Notes: a model not told the origin generated them from the letters alone. Shown: positions 1 through 10,287, counted from the first letter of the stretch. The stretch: DNA of 64,000 nt from Flavobacteriales bacterium (GCA_023957375.1 JAMLHB010000002.1:744001-808000); one strand, 5' to 3'. Translations and numbers: made by a program.

Positions 1-1335
1 ATCAAGGAGGGCGACACGGTGAAGCGCACCAAGCGCATCGCCAGCGTGAACGTGGGCGAAGGCATGGTGGGCCGCGTGGTGGACACCTTGGGTGAGCCGA
101 TCGACGGCAAGGGCCCCATCCAAGGCAAGACCTACGAGATGCCCATCGAGCGGAAGGCGCCGGGCGTCATCTACCGGCAGCCCGTGAAGGAGCCGTTGCA
201 AACCGGCATCAAGGCGATCGACGCCATGATCCCCATCGGCCGCGGCCAGCGCGAGCTCATCATCGGCGACCGCCAGACCGGCAAGAGCACGGTGGCGATC
301 GACACCATCATCAACCAGAAGGAATTCTTCGACGCGGGCAAACCGGTGTACTGCATCTATGTGGCCGTGGGCCAGAAGGGCAGCACCGTGGCCGGCACCG
401 TGAAGGTGCTGGAGGAGGCTGGCGCCATGGCCTACACCACCGTGGTGGCCGCCAACGCCAGCGACCCCGCTCCCATGCAGTTCTACGCCCCCTTCACCGG
501 GGCCGCGATCGGCGAATTCTTCCGCGACACCGGCCGTCCGGCGCTGATCGTTTACGACGACCTTTCCAAGCAGGCCGTGGCCTACCGCGAAGTGTCGCTG
601 TTGTTGCGCCGCCCCCCGGGCCGCGAGGCCTATCCGGGCGACGTGTTCTACCTGCACAGCCGCCTGCTGGAACGCGCCGCCAAGATCATTGAGGACGACA
701 CCATCGCCGCGCGCATGAACGACCAGCCCGAATCCTTGAAGGGCATGGTGAAGGGCGGCGGTTCGCTCACCGCACTGCCGATCATTGAAACCCAGGCCGG
801 CGACGTGTCCGCCTACATCCCCACCAACGTGATCTCCATTACCGACGGGCAGATCTTCCTGGAGAGCAACCTCTTCCTCAGCGGTGTGCGGCCCGCCATC
901 AACGTGGGTATCAGCGTGAGCCGCGTGGGCGGCAACGCCCAGATCAAGAGCATGAAGAAGGTGGCCGGCACCTTGAAGCTGGACCAGGCCCAGTACCGGG
1001 AACTGGAGGCCTTCAGCAAATTCGGCTCCGACCTGGACGCCGCCACCAAGGCCGTGCTGGACAAGGGCGCCCGCAACGTGGAGATCCTCAAGCAGGGCCA
1101 GAACAGCCCGTTGCGCGTGGAAGACCAGATCGCCATCATCTACTTGGGCACCAAGGGCCTGTTGGGCAAGGTGCCCGTGAACAAGGTGCGCCAGTTCGAG
1201 GAACAATTCCTCACCCTGATGCGCAATGCGCATGGCGACACCATGGCCGCCCTGAAACGCGGGGAATACAACGACCAGATCACCGGTGTGATCGAAAAGG
1301 TAGGTTCCGACCTGGTGAAGAGTTTTTCAAATTGA
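1..1335 (+). CDS. atpA: F1Fo ATP synthase subunit alpha (5' truncated by window edge)
   Basis: Alpha subunit of the F1 headpiece of ATP synthase, which carries non-catalytic nucleotide sites and forms the alpha3beta3 ring. The frame is open from base 1, so 444 codons remain of a usual 500-530 residue protein and roughly the first 80 residues lie outside the window. The Walker A loop (GDRQTGKST) and the arginine-finger region around VSRVGG are present, and the C-terminal helical domain is complete. The GTG at base 19 is internal and should not be taken as a start. atpG follows after 68 bases, as in standard atp operons; atpD is not in the window. Confidence 0.97.
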   Translation: MKEGDTVKRTKRIASVNVGEGMVGRVVDTLGEPIDGKGPIQGKTYEMPIERKAPGVIYRQPVKEPLQTGIKAIDAMIPIGRGQRELIIGDRQTGKSTVAIDTIINQKEFFDAGKPVYCIYVAVGQKGSTVAGTVKVLEEAGAMAYTTVVAANASDPAPMQFYAPFTGAAIGEFFRDTGRPALIVYDDLSKQAVAYREVSLLLRRPPGREAYPGDVFYLHSRLLERAAKIIEDDTIAARMNDQPESLKGMVKGGGSLTALPIIETQAGDVSAYIPTNVISITDGQIFLESNLFLSGVRPAINVGISVSRVGGNAQIKSMKKVAGTLKLDQAQYRELEAFSKFGSDLDAATKAVLDKGARNVEILKQGQNSPLRVEDQIAIIYLGTKGLLGKVPVNKVRQFEEQFLTLMRNAHGDTMAALKRGEYNDQITGVIEKVGSDLVKSFSN

Positions 1336-1340
1336 GCGAC

Positions 1341-1388
1341 CCGTGGTTGGTTGGTAATTGTCAAGGCACAACCACCAACTGACCACGG
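1341..1388. repeat. Imperfect inverted repeat between atpA and atpG
   Basis: CCGTGGTTGGTTGGT (1341-1355) can pair with ACCAACTGACCACGG (1374-1388) with two mismatches over 15 positions, giving a long stem in the atpA-atpG spacer. No U-run follows, so it is not a typical intrinsic terminator. It could be an RNA processing or translation-tuning hairpin, or a small dispersed repeat: a GTTG/CAAC-rich inverted repeat also occurs near 20.3-20.5 kb. Confidence 0.4.
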
Positions 1389-1403
1389 ACAACACCCCCA
1401 GCC

Positions 1404-2285
1404 ATGGCCAGCCTGAAGGAAGTACGCAACCGGATCGTCTCGGTGAACAGCACCAAGCAGATCACTGCGGCCATGAAGATGGTGAGCGCCGCGAAGCTGC
1501 GCCGGGCACAGGATGCCATCATCCGCATGCGGCCCTATGCGGAAAAGCTGGGCACTCTGCTGAGCAACGTAAGCTCCTCGCTGGACGGCAGTGAAAATCG
1601 CTATGCCAGCAACCGCGAAGTGAAGAACGTACTGCTGGTGGCCATCGTCAGCAACCGTGGCCTGGCCGGCATCTTCAACACCCAAGTGTTCCGCCGGGTG
1701 AACAAGGCGGCCAAGGAGGCCGAGGCCCGCGGCGAAACCGTGCACGTGCTCTCCGTGGGTAAGAAGGCTGCCGACCATTACCGGCGTTCCAACTGGCATG
1801 CCCAAGGCCTGCCCGAAAACCTCGCCAGCCTCTACGACGGGCTTTCTTTCGACAAAGTGGCCCCGGTGGCCGAAGCCATCATGGCCAAGTACGCCTCCGG
1901 CGAATATGACCGCGTGGTGCTGTTCTACAACCGCTTCAAGAACGCTGCCACGCAAGTGCTCACCGAGGAGCAGTTCCTGCCCATTGTGCCGCCACGCGCC
2001 ACGGATGAGGGCAAAACCGTGCAATCGGACCATATCATGGAACCGGACCGGGCAACCATCGTGGAAGAGATCATCCCCAAGAGCCTGAAGATCCAATTGT
2101 ACAAGGCCGTGCTGGACAGCCATGCCGCCGAGCACGGTGCACGGATGACGGCCATGCACAAGGCCACGGACAACGCCGATTCCCTGCTGAAGGACCTGCG
2201 CCTCTCCTACAACAAGGCACGCCAGGCCGCCATCACCGGCGAGATCCTGGAGATCGTGGGCGGCGCCGAGGCGCTCAAGGGGTAA
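1404..2285 (+). CDS. atpG: F1Fo ATP synthase subunit gamma
   Basis: Central rotor shaft of F1 that couples proton flow to catalysis. The 293-residue product is of family length. It opens with the conserved N-terminal helix (MASLKEVRNRIVSVNSTKQI) followed by MKMVSAAKLRRAQ, and ends with the matching C-terminal helix containing the ALLLDLRL-like segment SLLKDLRLSYNKARQAAIT. The ATG at 1404 is the only start that keeps the canonical N-terminal helix. It is probably co-transcribed with atpA; no atpB/E/F/H or atpD/C genes follow, so the atp genes of this genome are split. Confidence 0.97.
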   Translation: MASLKEVRNRIVSVNSTKQITAAMKMVSAAKLRRAQDAIIRMRPYAEKLGTLLSNVSSSLDGSENRYASNREVKNVLLVAIVSNRGLAGIFNTQVFRRVNKAAKEAEARGETVHVLSVGKKAADHYRRSNWHAQGLPENLASLYDGLSFDKVAPVAEAIMAKYASGEYDRVVLFYNRFKNAATQVLTEEQFLPIVPPRATDEGKTVQSDHIMEPDRATIVEEIIPKSLKIQLYKAVLDSHAAEHGARMTAMHKATDNADSLLKDLRLSYNKARQAAITGEILEIVGGAEALKG

Positions 2286-2341
2286 GACTTCCTCCTCCCG
2301 CGTATTTTGGCCGGCGTTCCCGCCACTTTTGTTCCACCCCC

Positions 2342-3925
2342 ATGTTCCGCCTTGTCCTTTCTATCCTGCTAGCCCTTGGCGCGGCCGTACCTTCCCACGC
2401 CACCCGGTACTATGTGGACGCCGGTGCCACGGGCAGCGCAACCGGCCTATCCTGGGCCAATGCCTTCACGGGCCTGCAGGAAGCGCTGAGCGTGGTGATC
2501 CCGGGCGACGAGATCTGGGTTGCCGCCGGGCAATACAAGCCCACCACCGGCACGAACCGCACCATTGCCTTCAACCTGCGCAACGGGGTGGACGTCTACG
2601 GCGGCTTCGCTGGTACGGAAACCCATCCCGACGAGCGCGACATCGCCGGCAACCCCACCGTGCTCAATGGCGATATCGGGGAACCGGGCACCAGTGGGGA
2701 CAATAGCCGCTCGGTGGTGAAAGCCGCCAACATCAACACCGCCATCATCCTGGACGGGTTCCGCATCATGAACGGCTACAGCCAGAGCGGATCGAGCTAC
2801 GACGGAGGAGGCCTCAACGTGCAGCACACCCTCAACGGGAACCTGCTGGTGCGCAACTGCACCTTCGTGAACAACTACTCCGGCACCTACGGCGGCGCGA
2901 TCTACATGGCGGCCGCGAACCTCACCCTGGAGCGCTGCGAATTCAACAGCAACAGCGCCGGCACGGGCGGTGATGGCGGCGCCATATACAACGGCAACAA
3001 CAACGGGGGTTACTCCACCTTGGAGGTCCGTGATTGCGTGTTCAAGAACAACACCGCCCGGCGCGGGGCCTCCATCCATGGCGGCCTGGATTTCGACCAA
3101 CTCTTCATCGACCGCTGCATCTTCACCAACAACACTTCCCCGCTGAGCATTTTCGAGGTGGACGGGTTTGCCGGTGCCGTGGTCCGGAATTCCTATTTCA
3201 TCGGCAACACCGTGAACGGCAGCACATCCAACATCTTCCGTGTGCAAGCCTCCTTGGCAAGTGAGGTATTGACCATGGCCAATTGCACCTTCACCCAGAA
3301 CTACAACCTGTACGCTAGTCCGGGCTCGGAAATGATCCGGGTGTATGGCACCCATCATCGGATCGTGAACAGCATCGTGTACGGGAATACGCCATATGCC
3401 GGAAGGCAAGTGAGCACGGGCATGGGCATTTCCAGCTCCATTGTGCAGGGAGGCCATGGCGGCGGCACGGCGATCATTGATGCAGACCCGCTGTTCACCG
3501 CGCCACACACCGGTGCGCCAGGCAACTTCGACGCCACGCTGTACGACTACACCGTGCAACCCGGCTCCCCTGCGGTGAATGCCGGTGAGAACGCGCTGGT
3601 GAATCCCTCCTCGGTGCTGGACCTGGCAGGCGCGCCCCGGATCCAAGGCGGCACGGTGGACCTGGGCTGCTACGAATCCGACGGTACCGTTTCCGTACCG
3701 GAACCGATGTGGCCCGGTCCATGGTACTACGACGCGGGGAACCAGGAACTCCATCTTGCCTTTTCAGGGGCCGGGGTGCAAGGAACCGTGGAGGTGTTCA
3801 CCCTGGACGGCAGGCTGCTGTTGCGCACCTACGCCCGTTCCGGCATCCTTCCGCTCAACTTGCGGCCCGGCCTGTATGTGGCCCGTGCGGCGGGGCACGC
3901 CCCCTTGCGTTTCATGGTGCCGTAG
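2342..3925 (+). CDS. Secreted right-handed beta-helix protein with probable T9SS C-terminal sorting domain
   Basis: A 527-residue predicted exported protein of unknown substrate. Residues 1-21 form a signal peptide (MFRLVLSILLALGAAVPSHA) cut before TRYYVDAGATG, a common opening of parallel beta-helix repeat proteins. The middle (about 90-420) has repeating N-rich strands such as NCTFVNN and RCEFNSNSA, typical of pectate-lyase-like coils. The segment ending in DLGCYES resembles the choice-of-anchor Q module. The last about 75 residues (VEVFTLDGRLLLRTY ... LRPGLYVARA) fit a type A sorting domain of the Bacteroidota type IX secretion system. It stands alone, 56 bases after atpG. Surface display or release is inferred from the sorting domain; enzymatic activity cannot be inferred. 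Confidence 0.8.
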   Translation: MFRLVLSILLALGAAVPSHATRYYVDAGATGSATGLSWANAFTGLQEALSVVIPGDEIWVAAGQYKPTTGTNRTIAFNLRNGVDVYGGFAGTETHPDERDIAGNPTVLNGDIGEPGTSGDNSRSVVKAANINTAIILDGFRIMNGYSQSGSSYDGGGLNVQHTLNGNLLVRNCTFVNNYSGTYGGAIYMAAANLTLERCEFNSNSAGTGGDGGAIYNGNNNGGYSTLEVRDCVFKNNTARRGASIHGGLDFDQLFIDRCIFTNNTSPLSIFEVDGFAGAVVRNSYFIGNTVNGSTSNIFRVQASLASEVLTMANCTFTQNYNLYASPGSEMIRVYGTHHRIVNSIVYGNTPYAGRQVSTGMGISSSIVQGGHGGGTAIIDADPLFTAPHTGAPGNFDATLYDYTVQPGSPAVNAGENALVNPSSVLDLAGAPRIQGGTVDLGCYESDGTVSVPEPMWPGPWYYDAGNQELHLAFSGAGVQGTVEVFTLDGRLLLRTYARSGILPLNLRPGLYVARAAGHAPLRFMVP

Positions 3926-3993
3926 GCGGCCCGTTCACCACTGCTGCCTGCGCCAGCCTTTCCCCAGCCGGTGCCCGGTTCTTTACCCTCCGG

Positions 3994-6900
3994 TCAAGCT
4001 TCGGCTTCCCGCAGTTCCTTCTTCCACTGCCTGCGGTGCTTGATCTTCATCACGATCAGCAGCATCACGGGCACCATGATCAGGGTGAGGAACGTGGCGA
4101 AGATGAGCCCGTAGATCACGGCCCAGCTCAGCGGTCCCCAGAAGATCACGTTGTCGCCCCCGAAGTGGATGTGCGGGTTGAGCTCGGTGAAGAGGGTGAG
4201 GAAGTTGAAGTTGAAGCCCACCGCTAAGGGCAACAGGCCCAGGATGGCGGTGATGGCCGTGAGCAGCACGGGGCGCAGGCGTGTTTTGCCGGCGATCACC
4301 AGGGCCTCCTTGCTTTCGTGGATGGGGATCACCGCATGTTCGTCCAGGCCCAGGGTGCGCGCGCTGCGCTGGAAGAGCAGTCGCGCAAAGTCCATCAGCA
4401 CGATGGCGTTGTTCACCACCACGCCGATCAGGGAGATGATGCCAAGCATGGTCATCAGCACCACGAAATCCATGCGGAAGACCACCAGGCCGAGGAACAC
4501 GCCGATGGTGCTGAAGATCACCGTGCTCATCACGATCACGGGATAGCTGATGCTGTTGAACTGTGCCACGATGATCAGGAACACCATGAAGATGGCGATG
4601 AGGAAGGCCCTGCTGAGGAAGCCCATGTCCTTGGCCTGGTCCGCCTGCTCGCCGGTGAAGCTCATGGTGTAGCCTTTGTCGGGGGTGAAGCCGCTGGCCA
4701 GTTGTTCCTTGATCTGTTGCACCACCTCGTTGCCGTTGTAGCCACTGATGACGTTGGAACTGATGGTGACCACGCGGTCCATGTCCTTGCGCTTGATGGC
4801 GCTGAAGGTGCTGGTGCGTTCGGCGGTGGCCACGGCGCTGATGGGCACCTGGCGGATCTGCCCGGAGAGCATGTCGCGGAAGGTGATGCGCATGTTCATC
4901 AAGGCCTGCGGATCGTAGCGGTACACATCTTCCAGGCGGATGTTGATCTCGTGGTCGTCGTCATCCCCTTCGATGCGGTAGTTGCCCACCTCCTTGCCGA
5001 AGAGGGCGGTGCGCACGGCATCGGCAATGGCGTAGGTGCTCACGTTGAGCCTGCGGGCCTTCTCGCGGTCGATGCTGATGGGCATTTCAGGTTTGGCCCG
5101 GTCGATGTCCAGCTTCAGGGCCTCCACCCCTGGGATGTTGCGGTCCTCGATGAATTTTTTCACCCGCTCGGCTTCGGCCAGCAATCCTTCGATGTCCTTC
5201 CCCTTCACTTCGATGTTGATGGCCTTGCCCACGGGCGGTCCGGCCTGGTTCTTGTCCGCCGTAACGGTTACGCCCGGCGGCGGGCTGATGCGGTCCTGCA
5301 GGGTGCGAAGCACCTCGCTGGTGCTCAGGCCCCGGCGGTCGGCGAACTTCACGAAGCTCACCTGCACACGGCCCTTGTTGGGCGTGCTGCCCACGTCCAA
5401 GGTGCTGGCACGCGGGTCGCTGGCTCCTTCACCCACTTGGGCGATCACCGAGTTCACCAGGAAATTCAAGGTGTCCTTGGTCACGGTGCCGTTGGCCAGT
5501 TTGGTGCCGGGCGGCACGAAGTGCGCCGGGTTGTTCACCACGTCCATCACCTGTTTTTCGATCAGGCGTGTGATCGAATCGGTCTTCAGGATGTCCGTGC
5601 CCACCGGGGCCTCGATGAACACGTTGACATACTCCGGCTCGTTCTCCGGGAAGAACAGGGTCTTGGGCGGGAATGCGGCCAGCAAAGCCAGCACCGCCAC
5701 CAACATCACCACCGTGCCGATCAGGAAGGTGCGCGGATGGTGCCTGTCCAGGGCAAAGCGGAGGAACTTCTCGTAGCGCACCTCCAAGCGGGGCATCCAG
5801 CCGTGCTGGAACCAGTTGGTGAGCGGCACGAAGAGCTTGGCGTTCACCACGCCCATCACGCCGAGGAAGACGATGAACAGCCCCAGGCCGAACACCACGT
5901 CGCCATGCAGGGTGGCACCCAGCACCGCCACCACGGTACCCAGCGCGGACAGGATGCCGGCCAGGCGCCACACGGTGCGCATGGAGGTTTGATCCTCCTC
6001 CACCTTCATGAAGCGGGAGGCCAGGGCGGGATTGACCACCAAGGCCACGAAGAGCGAGGAGCCCAACGCGATCATGAAGGTAATCGGCAGGTACTTCATG
6101 AAATAGCCGATGATGCCTGGCCAGAAGAGCAGGGGTACGAACACCATCACGGTGGCCGTGGTGGCGGTCAGGATGGGCATAGTCACTTCGCCCACGGCCA
6201 GGCGGGTGGCACGCAGGGGCGGTTCGCCGTTGGCCATGTGGCGGTAGATGTTCTCCACCACCACGATGCCATCGTCCACCAAGCGGCCCAAGGCCAGGAT
6301 GAGGGCGAAGAGCACCATCATGTTCAGGGTGACCCCGAAGGCATGCAGCAGGGTGAAGGAGACGAACATGCTCATGGGGATGGCCAGGCCCACGAACACG
6401 GCGTTGCGCAGGCCCAGGAAGAGCATCAGGGTGCCGATCACCAGCAGTACGCCGAGCAGGATGTGGTTCATCAGCTCGTCCACGGTGGTGCGTGTGTGGT
6501 CGCTCTGGTCGCCGGTGACCGAGATCGCGAGCCCTTCGGGCAGCACCGCGCCCCGGTCCTCGCGCAGGATCTGCTGGATGCCGTCACTGGCCGAAAGGAG
6601 GTTTTCCCCGGCGCGCTTCATCACGTCCAGCATCACCACGGGTTTGCCGTATTCGCGGGCGAAGCTCTCCGGCTCCTTGTAGGTGAAGTCCACTGTTGCG
6701 ATGTCCCCTAAGCGCACTTCCTTCTGGTGCTCGCTCTTCACCAGCACGTTGCGCACCTGGTCCATATTGGTGAACTCGCCGATCACGCGCACGGCGCGGC
6801 GTTGGCCGTGGCTGAGCATTTCGCCCCCGCTGATGGTGATGTTCTCGCTGCGGATGGCATTGGCCACGTCGTCGAAGTTCAGCTGGAGCGCATCCATTTG

Positions 6901-7527
6901 GTGGAGGTCCAAGCTGATGCGCACTTCGCGTTCGGGCACCCCGCGGATGTTCACCTTGTTGATCTCCGGCAGGGCCTCGATGCGGTCCTTGAGGTGTTTG
7001 GCGTAGTCATGGAGCTGCTCCATGGGATAGTCGCCGCTGAGGTTGATGTTCATCACCGGCATCAGCTCGCTGATGTTGAGCTCCTTCACATCGGGCTCTG
7101 CGGGCAGGTCGGTGGGGAAGTTCTTGTCGCCCCGGGCCTTGTCCACGGCATCCTTCACTTTGCGCAGGGCCTCCTCCGGGGTAACGCTGTAGCTGAATTT
7201 CACGTGGATGGCGCTGAAATTGGGCACGCTGGTGCTCAGCAGCTGGTCCACCCCGTTGATGGTGTTGATCTCCTTCTCCAGCGGTTTGGTGATCAGCTTC
7301 TCGATGTCCACCACCGAGCTGCTGTTGTAGGGTGTGGTGACGAACACTTCCGGGGTGATCACCTCGGGGAAGCTCTCCTTGGGCATCACCATGTAGGAGT
7401 AGATGCCGGTGATGCAGATCAGCAGCGAGAGCACGATCACGGTGGTGCGGTTCTTCACCGCCCAGCTGGTGATGGCGAACTGGCGTTCGGGCCCGTGCAG
7501 GTCTTTTTCGATATCGTGTGCGTTCAT
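3994..7527 (-). CDS. RND-family efflux permease (AcrB/MexB-like)
   Basis: Inner-membrane proton-driven pump subunit of 1177 residues, slightly longer than typical AcrB (about 1050). After a short cytoplasmic leader a first membrane helix (TTVIVLSLLICITGIYSYMV) leads into the porter domain. The central membrane bundle contains LGRLVDDGIVVVENIYRH, where the adjacent aspartates are the proton-relay position, and a second bundle carries GVVVNNAIVLMDFARLL. The family is an HAE1-like multidrug or solute exporter. It is the last gene of a leftward operon tetR-tolC-hlyD-RND. An about 35-residue hydrophobic stretch inside the first repeat explains part of the extra length. Substrate unknown. Confidence 0.93.
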   Translation of the reverse strand: MNAHDIEKDLHGPERQFAITSWAVKNRTTVIVLSLLICITGIYSYMVMPKESFPEVITPEVFVTTPYNSSSVVDIEKLITKPLEKEINTINGVDQLLSTSVPNFSAIHVKFSYSVTPEEALRKVKDAVDKARGDKNFPTDLPAEPDVKELNISELMPVMNINLSGDYPMEQLHDYAKHLKDRIEALPEINKVNIRGVPEREVRISLDLHQMDALQLNFDDVANAIRSENITISGGEMLSHGQRRAVRVIGEFTNMDQVRNVLVKSEHQKEVRLGDIATVDFTYKEPESFAREYGKPVVMLDVMKRAGENLLSASDGIQQILREDRGAVLPEGLAISVTGDQSDHTRTTVDELMNHILLGVLLVIGTLMLFLGLRNAVFVGLAIPMSMFVSFTLLHAFGVTLNMMVLFALILALGRLVDDGIVVVENIYRHMANGEPPLRATRLAVGEVTMPILTATTATVMVFVPLLFWPGIIGYFMKYLPITFMIALGSSLFVALVVNPALASRFMKVEEDQTSMRTVWRLAGILSALGTVVAVLGATLHGDVVFGLGLFIVFLGVMGVVNAKLFVPLTNWFQHGWMPRLEVRYEKFLRFALDRHHPRTFLIGTVVMLVAVLALLAAFPPKTLFFPENEPEYVNVFIEAPVGTDILKTDSITRLIEKQVMDVVNNPAHFVPPGTKLANGTVTKDTLNFLVNSVIAQVGEGASDPRASTLDVGSTPNKGRVQVSFVKFADRRGLSTSEVLRTLQDRISPPPGVTVTADKNQAGPPVGKAINIEVKGKDIEGLLAEAERVKKFIEDRNIPGVEALKLDIDRAKPEMPISIDREKARRLNVSTYAIADAVRTALFGKEVGNYRIEGDDDDHEINIRLEDVYRYDPQALMNMRITFRDMLSGQIRQVPISAVATAERTSTFSAIKRKDMDRVVTISSNVISGYNGNEVVQQIKEQLASGFTPDKGYTMSFTGEQADQAKDMGFLSRAFLIAIFMVFLIIVAQFNSISYPVIVMSTVIFSTIGVFLGLVVFRMDFVVLMTMLGIISLIGVVVNNAIVLMDFARLLFQRSARTLGLDEHAVIPIHESKEALVIAGKTRLRPVLLTAITAILGLLPLAVGFNFNFLTLFTELNPHIHFGGDNVIFWGPLSWAVIYGLIFATFLTLIMVPVMLLIVMKIKHRRQWKKELREAEA

Positions 7528-7575
7528 GCTTCAATGGGGTCTCTCCTCCTCACACCTGATCATTCCCGTAGATCT

Positions 7576-8745
7576 TCACCGGGCCACCAGGGCAGGTTGG
7601 CCATCGCTGACGTTGGCGGCGCCTTCCACCACCACCCGGTCGCCGTCCTTGAGCTGCCCGGCCTGCATGGGTGCCACGTGCACGCGGCCTTGGTATTCGC
7701 TGATGCGCTTCACGGGCACCTTGTGCACCACTGCCTCGTTCGCCTGCACGTTGGTGCCTTGCTCCGCCGGGCCGAGCACGAACACGTAGCTGTTGCCAGC
7801 CATGTCGTCCAGCACGGCTGGGCCCGGCAACACCAGTGCGCTGTCCGTATGGGCGTCCTTGATCTTCAGGTCGCCCAGGAGGTTGGGGCGCAGGTAGGCT
7901 TCGCCCTTGGGGGCCCGCACGGCCACTTGAAACGTGCGGTTGGCCGGGTCGATGTATTCGCTGGCATAGAGCAGTGGAGCCTCGAAGCTCTCGCCGATGC
8001 TGGGGAAGGACACGCGCACCAGGGCACCGGCCTTCACCTGTTTCACATGGGCCTCGCTCACATCGGCCTGCACCTGCACGCCCCCGGGGTTCACCACGCG
8101 GGCCACCGGCAACTGGGGCGCGGCCATGTCGCCCACGCGGGCCATCACTTCGTCTACAATGCCGTCGAAGGGTGCGGTGATGTTGCTGAGGCGTTGCTGT
8201 TCCTGCAAGGTGGCCAGTGCGGCCTCGGCCTGTTCCTTCTGGGTTTTGGCCTGCAGGAACTGGATCTCGCTGCCGATGTGCTGGTCCCAAAGGCGCTGCT
8301 GCTTTTCAAAGGTGGTGCGGGCCAGCTCGGCCACGGCACGGGCCTGGGCGATTTGTTTCTCCACCAGGTCGTTGTCCATGGTCATCATCAGCTGCCCTTG
8401 CCGAACGCGGTCCCCGGCCTTTACACGGATGGTGGCGACACGGCCGCCGGCCAAGGCATACAACGCGGCGCTCTCATCGGCCTTTACCACGCCGTGCACG
8501 TCGATGTAGTGTGTGAATGGCCCGATGCGCAAGGTATCCGCGGACACCAGGGGCAGGTTGCGGCTGATGGTGCTGTCGTTCAGCGCCAACCAGTCCTCCA
8601 CGCGCTTGAGCTCCTTACCCACCTTGTCGTAGGCCACTTTGAGCGAATCCCGTTCCGCACGCTTGCGGGCCACTTCACCCGTGGGTTTCCCCCCGCAGGC
8701 GGCCAGCAAGGCCAGCACGGAAAGTCCGTAGATCGTCTTTTTCAT
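7576..8745 (-). CDS. RND efflux periplasmic adaptor lipoprotein (HlyD/MFP family)
   Basis: Membrane-fusion protein that bridges the RND pump and the outer-membrane channel. The chosen start gives MKKTIYGLSVLALLAACGGK, a lipoprotein signal with lipobox LAAC and acylated Cys at residue 17; an upstream in-frame ATG at 8769 would bury this signal. A coiled coil follows at about 25-60, then lipoyl-like halves (GGRVATIRVKAGDRVRQGQ and ITAPFDGIVDEVMARVGD) flanking an alpha-hairpin, then beta-barrel domains. At 389 residues it has family length. It lies 48 bases upstream of the permease gene. Confidence 0.92.
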   Translation of the reverse strand: MKKTIYGLSVLALLAACGGKPTGEVARKRAERDSLKVAYDKVGKELKRVEDWLALNDSTISRNLPLVSADTLRIGPFTHYIDVHGVVKADESAALYALAGGRVATIRVKAGDRVRQGQLMMTMDNDLVEKQIAQARAVAELARTTFEKQQRLWDQHIGSEIQFLQAKTQKEQAEAALATLQEQQRLSNITAPFDGIVDEVMARVGDMAAPQLPVARVVNPGGVQVQADVSEAHVKQVKAGALVRVSFPSIGESFEAPLLYASEYIDPANRTFQVAVRAPKGEAYLRPNLLGDLKIKDAHTDSALVLPGPAVLDDMAGNSYVFVLGPAEQGTNVQANEAVVHKVPVKRISEYQGRVHVAPMQAGQLKDGDRVVVEGAANVSDGQPALVAR

Positions 8746-8802
8746 CGCGTTTGTTCTTGATCGGCCCACTGGCCCACTGTACAGTCGTCAATCCTTTGGT
8801 TA

Positions 8803-8888
8803 TTCTTCCCTCCTTTCCTTCTTTCCTTCTTCCCTTCTTCCCTTCTTCTCCTTCTTCTCCTTCTTCCCTTCTTCTCCTTCTTCCCTTC
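8803..8888. repeat. 86 bp pure polypyrimidine/polypurine tract (CTTCC/CTTCT repeats)
   Basis: An uninterrupted run of C and T on the plus strand (G/A on the coding strand of the efflux operon) built from CTTCC, CTTC and CTTCT units, in the 222-base gap between tolC and the adaptor gene. Pure homopurine mirror-like tracts can adopt triplex DNA and are prone to slippage, so length variation could tune translation of the adaptor, whose start is about 60 bases downstream on the minus strand. That role is inference. Nothing else is recognised in this gap. Confidence 0.85.
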
Positions 8889-8967
8889 ACCATCCCCTGT
8901 GTTGCGCGTTGGGTTGTTGCGGGTTACGGGTTTCGTTCCGATCACTCTTCACCATTCACTGTTCACC

Positions 8968-10287
8968 TCAGTACATATCCAGCGCCTTGCGCATGTCCGC
9001 CCGGGCCTGCATCAGGTTCACCACGCTTTGCACGTAGTGCTGTTGCGCCGCAAGGAAGTTGGCATGCTCCTGCGTGAGCTCGAAGCTGCTGGCCATGCCT
9101 TCGGTGAACTTGGCGGAGGTGCGGCGGAAGATGTTCCCCGCCAATTCCATGTTGGCCTTGGCCGTGCGGTAGCTGTCGTCCGCGGCAGTGGCGATGGCCT
9201 GTTGTTGCAAATAACCCGCGCGCAGCTGGTGGTCCACGGCCTGTCGGTTCACCTCGGCCTCCTTGGCGGTGATGCGGGCCTGCTTCACGCGCTGCAGCCG
9301 CATGCCGCTGCTGAAGATGGGCACGTTGAGTGACAGCCCCCACATGGACGAGGGGAACCACGGTCCTTCATGCGGGTCGAACTTCATGCTGTTGAACTGC
9401 TGTTGGTAGTTGATGAAGCCGCCCAACGTGGGCAGGTAGGCGGCCTGCTGGTGGCGCACCTCCAGGTTGGCCAAAGCCAATTGGCTCTGCGCCTGCTTCT
9501 CTTCGATGTGCCGTCCTTCCGGGTAGGGCTGCCCTGCCAGCGCCTGTTCCGCCGGATCGGCCAGCAACGCGCCCAGCGAGTCGGTGAGCGCCACCGGGGT
9601 GCCTGCGGGCAGGCCCAGCACCAGGCCCAGGAAGGCCCGGGCCACCTGCACCTGTTGCTCCAGGTTGTGCTGGCTGTTTCGCGCATCGGCCAGTTGGATG
9701 GTGAGGCGGTCCACATCGGTGGTTTCCAGGAAGCCTTGGTCGAGCATGGCCTGTGCGTCATGGGCGCTCTTTTCCAGCAAGGGGATGCCTTGGCCCACCA
9801 AGCGGGCACCCTCCTCGGCCGCCAGCACGGCATAGTAGGCCTTGGCCGCCTGGTTGCGCGCGTCGTGCCGGGCCTTCTCCAAGTTCAAGTGGGCCTGGTC
9901 CTTCAGTGCCCGGGTGGCTTGCAGGCCCACCAGATAACTGCCGTCGAAGAGCAGTTGCTGCAACTGCACCCCTCCGTTCATCATCCAGGGGATGCCCAAC
10001 TGGATCTCGATCGTCGGCGGCTCATTCCCGAAGAAGTTGGGGATCACCTGGGTGGGCACCTTCAGGTAGTTGTTCAACCCGCCGGACGCGGCGACCTGCG
10101 GCAGGCCCACACCGAGGATCTCCTTGATCCTGGCCTCCGCCTTGGCGGCCTCCAGATCGCTGTACTGCACGCTGTAGCTCTGCGCGGCAGCCTGGTCCAT
10201 GGCTTGTTGCAAGCTCAGCTGCACGGGCCCTTGCGAAAGGGCGGCCACGGAGATCAGAAACGCCGGTACCGCTAAAGTGGTCCTCAT
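8968..10287 (-). CDS. TolC-family outer membrane efflux channel
   Basis: Outer-membrane channel of the tripartite efflux system, 439 residues. It has a signal peptide (MRTTLAVPAFLISVAALSQG) and two long helical repeats typical of OEP domains: the first begins LSLQQAMDQAAAQSYSVQY and the second is around NVPIFSSGMRLQRVKQARI. A region near residues 85-115 faces the beta-barrel. The ATG overlaps the stop of tetR by three bases (10284-10287), so the two are translationally coupled. The adaptor and permease genes follow downstream. Confidence 0.92.
   Translation of the reverse strand: MRTTLAVPAFLISVAALSQGPVQLSLQQAMDQAAAQSYSVQYSDLEAAKAEARIKEILGVGLPQVAASGGLNNYLKVPTQVIPNFFGNEPPTIEIQLGIPWMMNGGVQLQQLLFDGSYLVGLQATRALKDQAHLNLEKARHDARNQAAKAYYAVLAAEEGARLVGQGIPLLEKSAHDAQAMLDQGFLETTDVDRLTIQLADARNSQHNLEQQVQVARAFLGLVLGLPAGTPVALTDSLGALLADPAEQALAGQPYPEGRHIEEKQAQSQLALANLEVRHQQAAYLPTLGGFINYQQQFNSMKFDPHEGPWFPSSMWGLSLNVPIFSSGMRLQRVKQARITAKEAEVNRQAVDHQLRAGYLQQQAIATAADDSYRTAKANMELAGNIFRRTSAKFTEGMASSFELTQEHANFLAAQQHYVQSVVNLMQARADMRKALDMY

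Noticed and set aside
4318-6711. 797-residue frame opposite the RND permease
   Set aside because: His/Asp/Gly-rich shadow of a well-supported membrane protein gene on the minus strand.
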